64,000 nucleotides of DNA, taken from NCBI GenBank assembly GCA_002731275.1, contig PCBK01000030.1, positions 36,609 through 100,608 of the forward strand, read 5' to 3'. The notes beneath the pieces were generated by a model. It saw only the letters and a program-made list of their open reading frames with translations. It did not search any database and had not been told where the DNA came from. Both the position numbers and the translations under genes were made by a program. This document shows, piece by piece, positions 52,129-61,455 of the stretch (the stretch's first letter is position 1; each line of letters opens with the position of its first letter). The DNA comes from Deltaproteobacteria bacterium. Its GTDB lineage: Bacteria > Myxococcota_C > UBA6777.

Positions 52129-54996
52129 TTAGAGGGCGTTCACCTGTTTGGTGAGCATGGGGACGAAGGGACTGTTTGGCTTCAGACGTTTAAATGTACG
52201 CAAGGTGCGCTTGGCTTGGCTCTTCTTCTTCATCTTGATGTAGACAAGGACGAGGACACGGTATGCCGCAGCGTTCTTGGGGTCAGCCTTGATCGCGCGT
52301 CGAAGTGTACGTCTCGCAGACGAAGGCTTGCCACCAAAGAATTGTCTTGTCCCTTTCAAGAAGAGCTTTTGCGACAATTTTGGGTTTCTCTTGACGCGAC
52401 GACGTCGAGGTGGTCGGCGACGCTTGATGCGGCGTCGAGGTGGTCGGCGACGCTTGACACGACGACGTGGTGGACGACGTCGTTTCACAACACGTCTCTC
52501 GACAGGACGTTCGACAGGTCGCTCAACGGGTCTCTCTACGGGACGCTCAACAGGACGAGGTGTGGGGCGTACATCGGGTGTACCGCCACCTGCTTTGGGC
52601 GCTCCAGCGTCTGCTGTAAGGCCACCTTCAGCTGGTGGTGTGGTGCGTGCGGCGAGGGCGACACGTTTCGTCGGTCTCTTCGCGGGCTGCTTTTTCACAA
52701 CACGACGAGGTGGCGTACGCACTTCGCGGCGCTCGTTCGGTTTGTTTTTGCCAGGCTTGGCGGTCATATAATCGATACCAAAGAACATCCCGACAGCCGC
52801 AACGAGGATCAGGGGAATGATCATCATCATACGTTGACGTGTGCGCTTGTGCTCTTCTTCTTGCAAGCGAAGCAACTCGTGGTATTCGCGCTCAGCGGTA
52901 CTAAACACGTTGTTGTGCTCTTTGACCGGCGACGAGAAGAAGTCATCACCGAGATCACCGAAGTCACGGTGCCCTTCTGCTTCCATCTCAGCGATCTGCT
53001 CATGTGAAATCGCGGCGATTTCAGCAGGCATTTCAGCTGAAGGAGCTGCATGTTCAACGGGCTCTTCGATGGGCGCGGACTCTTTTACAGGCGCAGGCTC
53101 TTCGACAGGTGTCGGTTCTTCTACAGGCGCGGGCTCTTCGACAAGTGCAGGCGCTGCAGAAGCGGGCTCTTCGATAGGCGCTGGTTCATCGGACTGCACA
53201 CGTTGGGAGATGAAGTCTCCCGTCGCGATCCTGTCAGATGAAGGCGTGTAGGTCTTGATCGCCTCTTTTGTCTTGGGACCAGAGGCACCACCGGAGGCTT
53301 TCTCTTCCTCGGGAATCAAAGACGCAACAGGGACAGGAACCAGAGGGTTGGTCGGCTCATCCCGATGATCTTTTTTGGGAACGATGACTTCCTCGGGGGG
53401 TTTGGACACGGGTTTCAAAGAGAGCGTCTGTTTGCCCTCGGACTTTCGGTTGTCCAAGGCCAATATATCATCGTCTTCAGAGGGCGCTGCGGACCCCTTC
53501 TCTTTCTCCTTCTCGATCGCTTTGTCGAGGGAGTCGGACAGTAAGCTCTGTGTATCGAGAGACAAGGCAAACACACCTGTCACAAAGTCATCGAGCTTTC
53601 CGATATCCTCTGCGTCGCTCGCATCGACGGCCTGGTTCTCGATAGGCGCAGGCTCTTCCTCTACAGAGGGCGCAACCTCGACAGCAGCCGGGGTTTCTTC
53701 GACAGCAGCAGGGGTTTCTTCGACAGCAGCAGGGGTTTCTTCGACAGCAGCAGGGGTTTCTTCGACCGGTGCAGGCTCTTCTGTCACGGCGATGACATCC
53801 GCAACCGTTGCAGCCTCTTCAAGAGGTGCATCAGGTGTTGAGATCGGTGCGGTCAAAAGCACAGGAGACTCTTCCTCTTCCTCTTCCTCAGGGGGTGCAG
53901 ACAAGAGATTTTCATCATCCGACGTAACAGACTCTTCGAAGGCACCAAAGGCAGACACATCGAGCGCTTCATTGTGGAGGGGCTCAGGTTCTGGTGCTGC
54001 AGTGGAGAGCATATCGAGGGAGACGGCGTCAAGATCGGCCTGACTTTCCACTTCGGCGCGAAGGTCATCGAGCGAGGGCAAATCATCTAATGAAGGCAGC
54101 GGTGTCTCTTCAGCCTCATCACCTGTCTCTTGCAGAGCAAAGGGCGTCCCCTGCGTCGCTTCGACGATCGGATCGAATGAAGGCGTGTCTGTGACTTCCT
54201 CTTTCTGCTCCTTATTTTTTCTCGTCAGCGAGTCGATCGCGGAGTCGAGAGACAAGGAGAGATTCTCAATCGACTCGGACATGACAGGAAGATCGTCCGC
54301 TGAGTGAGAAAAGGAAGGCTCATTGGCAAGAGACGTGTCCGCATCATCTCCAAACGGCGAAGGAGGCATAGGGATCTCTTCGGAGTCTTCGGACTGCAAA
54401 TACGGAAGAGGCTTGAGATCGGGAATGGTCCGTGTGAGATCTTCGGGCTCATGGATAGACAAACCACCTGACTGAAGGGGATCATCGTTATCATCAGATG
54501 AAGCGCTTGTGTCATGCCCCCAAGGAGTAGGAATGTCCGAAGGCTCAGGAATGGGCAGGTTCGTACTGGAAGCGGTCTTCAAGATAGCAGAGGCTTCTTC
54601 GTCGAGGGGCTCGGAGGTATCAAAAAACAGATCTTCGTTGTGTTTTCCTTCTCCGATATTCTCCAGAAAGACGTCTTCCGACACCTGTGGTGCAGAGGTC
54701 TCATCTTCGGGCGCAGGCGTCTTGGCTTCGACACCTTCACCGAGACGATCGGACAGGTAGTTGGCCTGTACGATCAGGTCGGAGACTTGTCCGTCATCAT
54801 CATCAGGCTCATCGTCGGGGATTTGCCCCTTCGCCGCTTCCAACTCTTGTGTGTTAAACATCGGCTTTTCGTTATCGATGTCTACACTTTCATGATCAAC
54901 CTTGGAGACAAATGAGCGCAAAATGCGCGCCGCATCTGAGACCTCATCCAAGTCTCCGGTTGGAATATCAAAAAGATCGCGATCGTCGCTTTTCAT
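52129..54996 (-). CDS. Charge-segregated membrane protein: long acidic cytoplasmic part, TM helix, Arg-rich repeats and C-terminal TPRs
   Basis: A 955-residue protein. Residues 1-710 are acidic, Ser/Pro/Glu rich and disordered, with four copies of VEETPAA and many APVEEP units. A single membrane helix follows at about 718-740 (MMMIIPLILVAAVGMFFGI). The outer part is strongly basic: five RPVE tetrads (about 812-832), then KRRRPPRRR-type decads (to about 867). It ends in two or three TPRs (FLKGTRQFFGGKPSSARRTLRRAIKADPKNAAAYRVLVLVYIKM). GGAG precedes the ATG. The layout is that of the other zinc-ribbon/TPR proteins here, without the zinc ribbon. The basic part could bind acidic envelope polymers. 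Confidence 0.8.
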   Translation of the reverse strand: MKSDDRDLFDIPTGDLDEVSDAARILRSFVSKVDHESVDIDNEKPMFNTQELEAAKGQIPDDEPDDDDGQVSDLIVQANYLSDRLGEGVEAKTPAPEDETSAPQVSEDVFLENIGEGKHNEDLFFDTSEPLDEEASAILKTASSTNLPIPEPSDIPTPWGHDTSASSDDNDDPLQSGGLSIHEPEDLTRTIPDLKPLPYLQSEDSEEIPMPPSPFGDDADTSLANEPSFSHSADDLPVMSESIENLSLSLDSAIDSLTRKNKEQKEEVTDTPSFDPIVEATQGTPFALQETGDEAEETPLPSLDDLPSLDDLRAEVESQADLDAVSLDMLSTAAPEPEPLHNEALDVSAFGAFEESVTSDDENLLSAPPEEEEEEESPVLLTAPISTPDAPLEEAATVADVIAVTEEPAPVEETPAAVEETPAAVEETPAAVEETPAAVEVAPSVEEEPAPIENQAVDASDAEDIGKLDDFVTGVFALSLDTQSLLSDSLDKAIEKEKEKGSAAPSEDDDILALDNRKSEGKQTLSLKPVSKPPEEVIVPKKDHRDEPTNPLVPVPVASLIPEEEKASGGASGPKTKEAIKTYTPSSDRIATGDFISQRVQSDEPAPIEEPASAAPALVEEPAPVEEPTPVEEPAPVKESAPIEEPVEHAAPSAEMPAEIAAISHEQIAEMEAEGHRDFGDLGDDFFSSPVKEHNNVFSTAEREYHELLRLQEEEHKRTRQRMMMIIPLILVAAVGMFFGIDYMTAKPGKNKPNERREVRTPPRRVVKKQPAKRPTKRVALAARTTPPAEGGLTADAGAPKAGGGTPDVRPTPRPVERPVERPVERPVERPVERRVVKRRRPPRRRVKRRRPPRRRIKRRRPPRRRRVKRNPKLSQKLFLKGTRQFFGGKPSSARRTLRRAIKADPKNAAAYRVLVLVYIKMKKKSQAKRTLRTFKRLKPNSPFVPMLTKQVNAL
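52393..52557 (-). repeat. Short in-frame repeats coding RPVE and KRRRPPRRR
   Basis: Two adjacent repeat tracts lie in the basic outer part of the 955-residue protein: 12-bp units coding RPVE (about 52499-52557) and ~30-bp units coding an Arg/Pro-rich decad (about 52393-52480). Copies differ by silent changes. Confidence 0.75.
53680..53763 (-). repeat. Four perfect or near-perfect 21-bp tandem repeats coding VEETPAA
   Basis: Units at 53680-53700, 53701-53721, 53722-53742 and 53743-53763 are identical except for one base in the first. They lie in the acidic cytoplasmic part of the 955-residue protein. The near-identity points to a recent expansion. Confidence 0.9.
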
Positions 54997-55322
54997 AGGC
55001 TTCTCCGAAATAACCTCTTCTGCTTAAGGGCTATGTCTGTTCATATCTCCGTCCCACATTCGTGGGATGAGCCTCCGTGCTCCATGGTGCTTGGGCCGAG
55101 AAAAAAACGGCCTTATTCTGCCCATCCATTATCATGATAGATCCGAATTGAGATAACATGCAGGCGTCATTCTGTAAAGAACAACGCACATTGACTCTCC
55201 TCAAAGGTGTTCTGCTGGAAGAACACGCAAAAAAATGATAATGTTTCAGCCTTCGCGTTATTTTCCCAGGTTAGGTTGCGCTTCACGAGAACACAAGCCT
55301 GACCGTTGGCAGAGGTTTTGTC
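54997..55322. other. 326-base divergent gap before selB, short hairpins, no gene seen
   Basis: The gap contains CCCAC-ATTC-GTGGG (55053-55066), GGCCG/CGGCC around an A-rich loop (55094-55112) and the palindrome TATCATGATA (55130-55139). A -10-like GATAAT (55237-55242) could serve selB, but its -35 is poor. No tRNA-Sec gene (selC) was recognised here, although selB genes are often near one. Confidence 0.45.
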
Positions 55323-57248
55323 TTGAAAAAACAGATTATTTTGGGGACCGCAGGGCACATCGACCACGGCAAGAGCTCCCTCGTCAGAGCGTTGACAGGT
55401 GTTGACCCGGATAGATTACAAGAGGAAAAGCGTCGCGGTATCACCATCGAGCTGGGTTTCGCACAGCTCCCCTTTGACAAGGTCAACATCGGTCTCATCG
55501 ACGTCCCCGGCCACGAAAAATTTGTCCGCGCGATGGTCGCAGGGGCAACAGGTATCGACATGGTGATGCTCGTCATCGCCGCAGACGAAGGTGTCATGCC
55601 TCAAACACGCGAGCACCTCGACATCTGCTCACTGCTCGGGATCGAGCACGGCTTTGTCGCCCTCACAAAAGTCGATCTCGTCGACGAAGATTGGCTTGAG
55701 TTAGTCAAAGATGACGTCCAAGAAGCCCTACAAGAGAGCTTCTTAGAAGATGCTCCCATCGTCGAGGTGTCCGCCAAAACACAGCAAGGCCTCGACAGCA
55801 TCCGCGACCAGATCGAAAAAATGGCCTTATCACTCCCCTCCAAAACACAGCGCGGCATGGCACGACTGCCCATCGATCGCGTCTTCGAACTCAAAGGCTT
55901 TGGACCTGTCGTCACAGGAACGCTATACACAGGCTCATTCAAAGAAGGCGACACCATCACCCTCCTACCGGACGGTCACGAAGGTAGAATCCGTGGCATC
56001 CAGGTCCACGGACACGCGACAGAACACGCCGTCGCAGGACAACGAACCGCGATCAATATCCAGGGCATCGAGCTGTCTGACATCCACAGAGGACAGGTGC
56101 TCGCCCATCTCGAAGAACTAGAAGAGACCAAAGAGTTCGACGCGCGTATCCAATTGCTCCCCCACTTACCCAAACCACTCAAACACCGCGCGTCGATCTT
56201 GTTCCACGCCGGGACCATCCAGGTCCCCGGACGAATATGGCTACACGCAGGAGAGACAGAGCTCTACCCAGGCGACCCCCATTGGGTACGTATCACACTC
56301 GACCAGCCGACGATCTTACTCCCAGAAGACCGCTTTATCCTACGTGGCTTCCAACGCTTCGAAGGCAATGGGACAACACTGGGTGGTGGCGTCGTTCTCG
56401 ACCCATACCCACCTCGACGCAAACGACACGATCCTCAGCTCAAACAGCGACTACTCGATCTCGAAGAAGCCACGCCCATCGAACAGATCGAGCAGTTTGT
56501 CAAAGAAGCCGGTCCCAAAGGACTCACACTACTTCAGCTACGTCGGCGTGTCGCGTGTTCACTCAAGGAGTTACAGCAACATATCGCCAAAGCGTCGAGT
56601 CAGGGCGTCCTTCACCAGTTTGAAAAGCAACCTCCTGCGTACGTACACAAACAACACTTCCAGACATGGACAGAAGAGACGACGCAGCGGCTTACGAGTT
56701 ATCACGAGGCCCACCCCCTCGAAGAGGGCATGGCCAAAGAGTCACTCAAAGAGCAATTGGGGATGACCTCACAGCGGCTGTTCAACCAGCTTCTCCAAAA
56801 GATGGAGAGTGAAGGCAAATTGCAAGTCCTCCAAGATCGTGTGTGTCTGGCCTCACACTCGATCCAGCTACAAGCGAATGAGGCCAACGTCGAAGAACGT
56901 CTACGCGCCATTTATAACGAAGCGAAGTGGACACCACCTCGCGCGAGAGACCTTCCACAAATGTTGGAGCTGGATGAAGCGCTCGTCCAACCCATCCTCG
57001 ACTATCTCGTGCGTCAGCAACAACTCATTCGTGTACATGAAGATCTGTTCTTTGATGTCCAACATCTCGAGACTCTCAAGCAAGCGCTGATCACATTTCT
57101 CGAACAAAATGAGACGATCTCAGCACAAGAATTCAAACAATTGACAGGCGCGTCGAGAAAGTTCGCGATCCCACTCGCCGAGTACTTTGACAAACAAAAG
57201 CTCACCCTACGTGTAGGCGATGTGCGAAAACTACGGGCATCATTATGA
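55323..57248 (+). CDS. selB: Selenocysteine-specific translation elongation factor SelB
   Basis: A 641-residue GTPase that brings Sec-tRNA to UGA codons marked by a SECIS element. G1 AGHIDHGKSS, switch RRGITIELGFA, G3 DVPGHEKF and G4 TKVD lie in the first ~120 residues, and the ELGFA after RRGITI is typical of SelB rather than EF-Tu. Beta-barrel domains II and III follow (about 175-350). The C-terminal half holds winged-helix domains (for example FAEYFDKQKLTLR-like end, AEYFDKQ) that bind the SECIS RNA. The start is TTG 55323 with AGAGG upstream. The next gene, rsmI, overlaps by four bases. No selA, selD or selenoprotein gene was found in the window. Confidence 0.95.
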   Translation: MKKQIILGTAGHIDHGKSSLVRALTGVDPDRLQEEKRRGITIELGFAQLPFDKVNIGLIDVPGHEKFVRAMVAGATGIDMVMLVIAADEGVMPQTREHLDICSLLGIEHGFVALTKVDLVDEDWLELVKDDVQEALQESFLEDAPIVEVSAKTQQGLDSIRDQIEKMALSLPSKTQRGMARLPIDRVFELKGFGPVVTGTLYTGSFKEGDTITLLPDGHEGRIRGIQVHGHATEHAVAGQRTAINIQGIELSDIHRGQVLAHLEELEETKEFDARIQLLPHLPKPLKHRASILFHAGTIQVPGRIWLHAGETELYPGDPHWVRITLDQPTILLPEDRFILRGFQRFEGNGTTLGGGVVLDPYPPRRKRHDPQLKQRLLDLEEATPIEQIEQFVKEAGPKGLTLLQLRRRVACSLKELQQHIAKASSQGVLHQFEKQPPAYVHKQHFQTWTEETTQRLTSYHEAHPLEEGMAKESLKEQLGMTSQRLFNQLLQKMESEGKLQVLQDRVCLASHSIQLQANEANVEERLRAIYNEAKWTPPRARDLPQMLELDEALVQPILDYLVRQQQLIRVHEDLFFDVQHLETLKQALITFLEQNETISAQEFKQLTGASRKFAIPLAEYFDKQKLTLRVGDVRKLRASL

Positions 57249-58174
57249 CACAGCAACTCATCCCTCCGACACGACCTCTCGAAGCCGGTCTATATCTCGT
57301 CGCGACACCGATCGGACATCTCGAAGACATCACCTTGCGCGCGCTACGAATTCTCCGGGATGTGGATCAAATCGCCGCAGAAGATACCCGTACAGCGCGC
57401 AAGTTGCTCAACGCTTATGACCTGCAAAAGCCGACCTTCAGCCTATACAGAGACAACGAAGCGCAACGTGTACCGAGATTGATCGAGCATCTCCAAGAAG
57501 GCCAAAGTGTCGCGCTGATCAGTGAGGCGGGGATGCCTGGGATCTCCGATCCAGGTTACGTCGCGGTCCAACACGTCCTCGAAGCCGGGTTTCCCGTGAT
57601 CCCCATTCCAGGTGCGAATGCAGTCACAACAGCGCTGCTGCCGAGTGGCCTCCCCTGTGATCGATTTATGTTTTTGGGTTTTCTGCCTCCCAAGTCGGGA
57701 AAAAGGCGTCAACATCTCGCCCCTTACCTACATGTACCTTCCACCCTCGTGTTATACGCATCCCCTCACAAGTTGCCGTCCTTGCTCGAAGATCTAGAGA
57801 ACATTCTCGGAGACAGAAGAGCCTGTATCGCGCGCGAGCTGACCAAGAGCCACGAGGAATTTTGTCGTGGAACACTCAGCGAGCTCGCCGCACAGTTCGC
57901 CGACGAGTCGCGCCGTAAGGGAGAATTTGTGTTGTTGATCGAAGGACACCAGGGTCCGGTAGAGACGGTCTTGGAGAGCGAACAACAGGAGACAGAAGAG
58001 GCGCGTATCAAGGCACGCATTCGAACTTTATTAAAGGAAGGGGTGCGACCTTCCAAGCTCGCCAGAAAGTTAACGGCAGAGTTCCCTTCTTTGTCACGCA
58101 AACGCGCCTACCAACAGATCCTCGCTCTTGAAAAACACGACGAAGATGGCCAAAAAGAATCAGAAGAATCCTGA
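57245..58174 (+). CDS. rsmI: 16S rRNA (cytidine-1402-2'-O)-methyltransferase RsmI
   Basis: A 309-residue SAM-dependent enzyme of the tetrapyrrole-methylase fold. YLVATPIGHLEDITLRAL, AAEDTRTARKLL, LISEAGMPGISDPG, IPGANAVTTAL and FLGFLPPK are its standard motifs. It 2'-O-methylates C1402 of 16S rRNA in the decoding centre. The start overlaps the selB stop (ATGA), so the two translation-linked genes are probably coupled. The C-terminal helical extension after residue ~235 (LKEGVRPSKLARKLTAEF) is the usual RsmI domain. Confidence 0.96.
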   Translation: MTQQLIPPTRPLEAGLYLVATPIGHLEDITLRALRILRDVDQIAAEDTRTARKLLNAYDLQKPTFSLYRDNEAQRVPRLIEHLQEGQSVALISEAGMPGISDPGYVAVQHVLEAGFPVIPIPGANAVTTALLPSGLPCDRFMFLGFLPPKSGKRRQHLAPYLHVPSTLVLYASPHKLPSLLEDLENILGDRRACIARELTKSHEEFCRGTLSELAAQFADESRRKGEFVLLIEGHQGPVETVLESEQQETEEARIKARIRTLLKEGVRPSKLARKLTAEFPSLSRKRAYQQILALEKHDEDGQKESEES

Positions 58175-58273
58175 CGAGCTGTTGTCACCACAAACGAGAT
58201 GTGATAAGAGAAAGCCACCCAAGGGGTAAAGACACTGAAAAGATTGTCCATCCCAACACGGAGACGGTGAACA

Positions 58274-58936
58274 TTGGAGAACGCAACATCCGGTGAAGGG
58301 CCAGAGCAAGAGGCCACACCACAAGAACTTCAGAGCTTGCAGTTACCACTCAACGACGAGCAGGTCGCACAGCTACACGCGGGCGAGTGGTACGCACTTG
58401 AAGGTTCGATGTATTTGATCAGCTGGAAGGCCAGTCAGAAGTTACTCATCGACGCACAAAACGGCGTAGAGTGGCCTTTTACACCAGATAACGCGTTTAT
58501 TTTTCATGGAACCGTCAATCCAGCGCCTTGGGGCAAGGTGATCGGGAGCTTTGGCCCCGAGTACACCTCGCGTTTTTACGAAGCAGACCGCCTCTTGCTG
58601 GAGCAAGGTGCGCGTGGTTTCTTAGGCCGAGGTCCAAAAGCCGATCCACTGATCGATGCGCTCAAACTGCGCCATGGTGTCTACCTGACAGTCGCTTCAG
58701 GGACCGCCGCCCTGCTCGCGCGCGCCGTTCAACAATCCGAAGTGATTGGCTATCCAGAGCTAGGGCTTGATGCCATTTTGCGCATCACGGTCTCGAAACT
58801 CCCGGCAATCCTTGCGGTCGATGGTTTTGGTCGCAACCTGTTTACCGTCCCAGAAGAGCCTCCCACACCAGATGATGAAATCGACCCTCCTGAGCAGGTC
58901 GATGTGGAGCAAGAGGACGAGCCGAGCGAAGAGTAA
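58274..58936 (+). CDS. Class I fumarase / tartrate dehydratase beta-subunit-like protein, active-site signature apparently lost
   Basis: A 220-residue protein that aligns with the beta subunit (C-terminal swivel domain) of class I fumarases. It has L-x-AGEWYALEGSMYL for the family's L-x-xGD...L-GT, HGT-VNPAP, GKVIGSFGP, LLEQGARGFLGRG, HGVYLTVASGTAALLA, YPELGLDAILRI and FPAI-like LPAILAVDGFGRNLF. In active members the GT strand leads into a conserved R-D-x-x-H motif. Here those positions fall on Ser50, Trp51 and Ser54, and the following GPTTSxRM segment is GPEYTSRFY. The acidic C-terminal 30 residues are extra. No alpha subunit is adjacent. It starts with TTG (GGAG upstream) and lies before sucCD. 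It is probably a non-catalytic relative, perhaps regulatory. Confidence 0.72.
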   Translation: MENATSGEGPEQEATPQELQSLQLPLNDEQVAQLHAGEWYALEGSMYLISWKASQKLLIDAQNGVEWPFTPDNAFIFHGTVNPAPWGKVIGSFGPEYTSRFYEADRLLLEQGARGFLGRGPKADPLIDALKLRHGVYLTVASGTAALLARAVQQSEVIGYPELGLDAILRITVSKLPAILAVDGFGRNLFTVPEEPPTPDDEIDPPEQVDVEQEDEPSEE

Positions 58937-59246
58937 CGTTCTTACTCTAGATGACACACCCAAACCTTTCCTGGTCAACCACTCACACACATGACAGTGA
59001 CGATGAGGACAAAGAGAGTGGGTGATGTGTACAAGATTTTCCCTATCGAGCTTTGTCGTTTAAGAAGTGCTGATACAAAGCAGTGGCCGACAAGACACAA
59101 AGTGAGAGCATAGTATTTCTCTCGTCAGCTTCATTGAGTTGACAACAGAATTCGTAAGTTCGTCAATCGAGTGAAACGCGCAAGCTCCCTTGACGTCATC
59201 CACCTTATAGAGTGCGAGTGCGCGTTGGAACGAAGGAGGTTATACC
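58937..59246 (+). other. 310-base gap upstream of sucC, presumed promoter region
   Basis: A stem AGAGTAA/TTACTCT (58930-58936, 58942-58948) overlaps the preceding stop codon, without a T tract. TTGACA (59139-59144) is a perfect -35, but only GTCAAT stands at the right distance; the two form an interrupted repeat TTGAC/GTCAA around GAATTC. The palindrome TGACGTCA (59191-59198) and TATAGA (59206-59211) lie closer to the gene. No small gene was seen. Confidence 0.4.
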
Positions 59247-60419
59247 GTGAAGATCCATGAGTACCAGGGCAAAGAGATCCTGAAAAAGTACGGCGTTCCT
59301 GTTCCCAACGGAAAAGTGGCGTTTACCCGTGAGGAAGCCATCGAAGCTGCCAAAGAAATTGGCGGAGAGAGCGGAAAGGTCGTAGTCAAAGCCCAAATCC
59401 ATGCCGGAGGTCGAGGCAAAGGTGGTGGTGTCAAATTGGCAGGCAACCACGAAGAAGCCGTAAAACACATCGACGACATCTTGGGCATGACTCTGGTGAC
59501 CCACCAAACAGGTCCAGAAGGCCGTGTTGTCAAACGACTTCTTCTCGAAGAAGTTGGTGACATCAAGAAAGAATACTACTTCGGTATCGTCCTCGATCGC
59601 GAGACATCTCGTATCACGATCATGGCCTCCACAGAAGGCGGAATGGACATCGAAGAGGTCGCCGAAAAGACCCCCGAGAAGATCCTCAAAGTCACTGTTC
59701 ATCCCTCCGTCGGCGTACAGCCCTACCAGATCCGCAACCTCGTGTACGGACTTGGGCTGCCCAAAGCCGCTCACAAAGACGCACACAAGTTGATCGCAGG
59801 CTGCTACAACGCCTACATCAAAGAAGACGCTTCTTTGTTGGAGATCAACCCCCTCGTCTTGACAGGCGACGATCACCTCGTCGCGCTCGATGCGAAGGTC
59901 AACTTCGATGAGAACGCGTCCTTCCGTCACCCAAGTTACGAAGAACTTCGTGACCTTGACGAAGAAGATCCCGCAGAGCTCGAAGCGTCCAAATTTGGAC
60001 TCAACTTCATCAAGCTCGACGGAAACATCGGTTGTCTCGTCAATGGCGCCGGTCTCGCGATGGCCACTATGGACATCATCAAGCATCACGGCGGTGAGCC
60101 TGCGAACTTCCTCGATGTTGGCGGTGGCGCAAGCCAAGAAGCTGTCACTGAGGCGTTCAAGATCATCCTCAAAGATGAAGGCGTCAAAGGCATCTTTGTC
60201 AACATCTTTGGTGGTATCATGAAGTGTGACATCATCGCTGGTGCGGTCATCGGCGCAGCCAAAGAAGTAGGTATCGAGATTCCCCTCGTCGTCCGACTCG
60301 AAGGCACAAACGTCGAACAAGGACGCAAAATGCTCGAAGAAAGTGATGTGGAGCTTATCCGTGGTGATGACATGAACGACGCAGCCAAAAAGATCGTCGA
60401 AGCTGTGGCCAACGCATAA
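59247..60419 (+). CDS. sucC: Succinate-CoA ligase, beta subunit (ADP-forming type)
   Basis: A 390-residue ATP-grasp subunit that forms succinyl-CoA/succinate with ATP or GTP in the TCA cycle, in complex with Suc[23 protein letters not shown], the ATP-grasp Lys region [40 protein letters not shown] and [11 protein letters not shown] are the standard motifs. The GTG start at 59247 has a perfect AAGGAGGT site. Fifteen bases separate it from sucD, so they form an operon. Confidence 0.97.
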   Translation: MKIHEYQGKEILKKYGVPVPNGKVAFTREEAIEAAKEIGGESGKVVVKAQIHAGGRGKGGGVKLAGNHEEAVKHIDDILGMTLVTHQTGPEGRVVKRLLLEEVGDIKKEYYFGIVLDRETSRITIMASTEGGMDIEEVAEKTPEKILKVTVHPSVGVQPYQIRNLVYGLGLPKAAHKDAHKLIAGCYNAYIKEDASLLEINPLVLTGDDHLVALDAKVNFDENASFRHPSYEELRDLDEEDPAELEASKFGLNFIKLDGNIGCLVNGAGLAMATMDIIKHHGGEPANFLDVGGGASQEAVTEAFKIILKDEGVKGIFVNIFGGIMKCDIIAGAVIGAAKEVGIEIPLVVRLEGTNVEQGRKMLEESDVELIRGDDMNDAAKKIVEAVANA

Positions 60420-60434
60420 GGAGTTCAAAAAGAT

Positions 60435-61313
60435 ATGAGTATTCTCGTCAATGAAGACACACGCGTCGTTGTCCAAGGAATCACCGGTTCTGCCGGTTCA
60501 TTCCACGCTGGTCACATGCTCGACTACGGCACAAAAGTCGTCGCAGGTGTAACACCAGGCAAAGGTGGACAGACTTTTAAAGAGAAAGTACCTGTACTCG
60601 ACACTGTGAAAGAAGCTGTCGAAAAAGAAGGTGCCAACACATCTTTGATCTTCGTCCCCCCCCGCTTCACGCCTGACGCGATCCTCGAAGCGGCTGACGC
60701 TGGTATCAAAGTCATCGTTGTCATCACTGAAGGTGTACCCGTCCTCGACATGATGAAAGTCAAACCCATCCTCGAGGAAAAAGGTGTCCACATGATCGGA
60801 CCCAACTGCCCCGGGATCATCACACCAGGCGCCAACTGCAAAATTGGTATCATGCCTGCACAGATCCACAAACCCGGTCGCATTGGCGTCATCAGCCGCT
60901 CAGGTACACTCACCTATGAGGCCGTCTTCCAGCTCACACAGCTCGGTATCGGCCAATCGACATGCATCGGTATCGGTGGTGACCCCATCATCGGTGTGGA
61001 CCACACACAAGCCCTTGCTATGTTCGAAGCAGATCCCGATACTGATGGTGTCATCATGATCGGTGAGATCGGCGGAACAGCTGAAGAACGTGCAGCTCGC
61101 TTCGTCAAAGAAAATATGACCAAACCTGTCACCGCCTTCATCGCAGGAAAGACAGCACCTCCGGGACGCCGTATGGGTCACGCAGGCGCGATCATCTCCG
61201 GCGGAAAAGGTACCGCAGCGGAGAAGGTCAGAGTGCTCGAAGAGTGTGGTATCCGCGTCGCTGCAACACCCGCAGACATGGGAACCACCATGAAAGAAGC
61301 GCTGGGCGCATAA
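60435..61313 (+). CDS. sucD: Succinate-CoA ligase, alpha subunit
   Basis: A 292-residue CoA-binding subunit. [31 protein letters not shown] is the CoA-binding start, GPNCPGII lies in the middle, and [12 protein letters not shown] carries the His that is phosphorylated during the reaction. The usual length is about 290 residues. AGGAG lies 11 bases before the ATG. It forms the enzyme with SucC. A stem CTGTCC-ACCC-GGACAG (61329-61344) follows the stop codon. Confidence 0.97.
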   Translation: MSILVNEDTRVVVQGITGSAGSFHAGHMLDYGTKVVAGVTPGKGGQTFKEKVPVLDTVKEAVEKEGANTSLIFVPPRFTPDAILEAADAGIKVIVVITEGVPVLDMMKVKPILEEKGVHMIGPNCPGIITPGANCKIGIMPAQIHKPGRIGVISRSGTLTYEAVFQLTQLGIGQSTCIGIGGDPIIGVDHTQALAMFEADPDTDGVIMIGEIGGTAEERAARFVKENMTKPVTAFIAGKTAPPGRRMGHAGAIISGGKGTAAEKVRVLEECGIRVAATPADMGTTMKEALGA

Positions 61314-61328
61314 CCCACATCCACTTGC

Positions 61329-61344
61329 CTGTCCACCCGGACAG
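61329..61344 (+). terminator. Hairpin after sucD, possible terminator lacking a T tract
   Basis: A 6-bp perfect stem with an ACCC loop lies 15 bases after the sucD stop codon. C-rich rather than T-rich sequence follows, so it is at best part of a Rho-dependent or 3'-stabilising end. Confidence 0.35.
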
Positions 61345-61455
61345 ACAACGCTTCCCCCTCTTCCCTTCGCCCTCTCCTCCTCTCCACTGGTCAAACAACA
61401 TCATCTACCCATCGACCACTACGGAAAGTTCATCTTTCCTCATGGAGATATGTAC

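Noticed and set aside
54997-55322. A tRNA-Sec (selC) gene upstream of selB
   Set aside because: Short hairpins are present, but no cloverleaf with a long acceptor and a UCA anticodon could be drawn.
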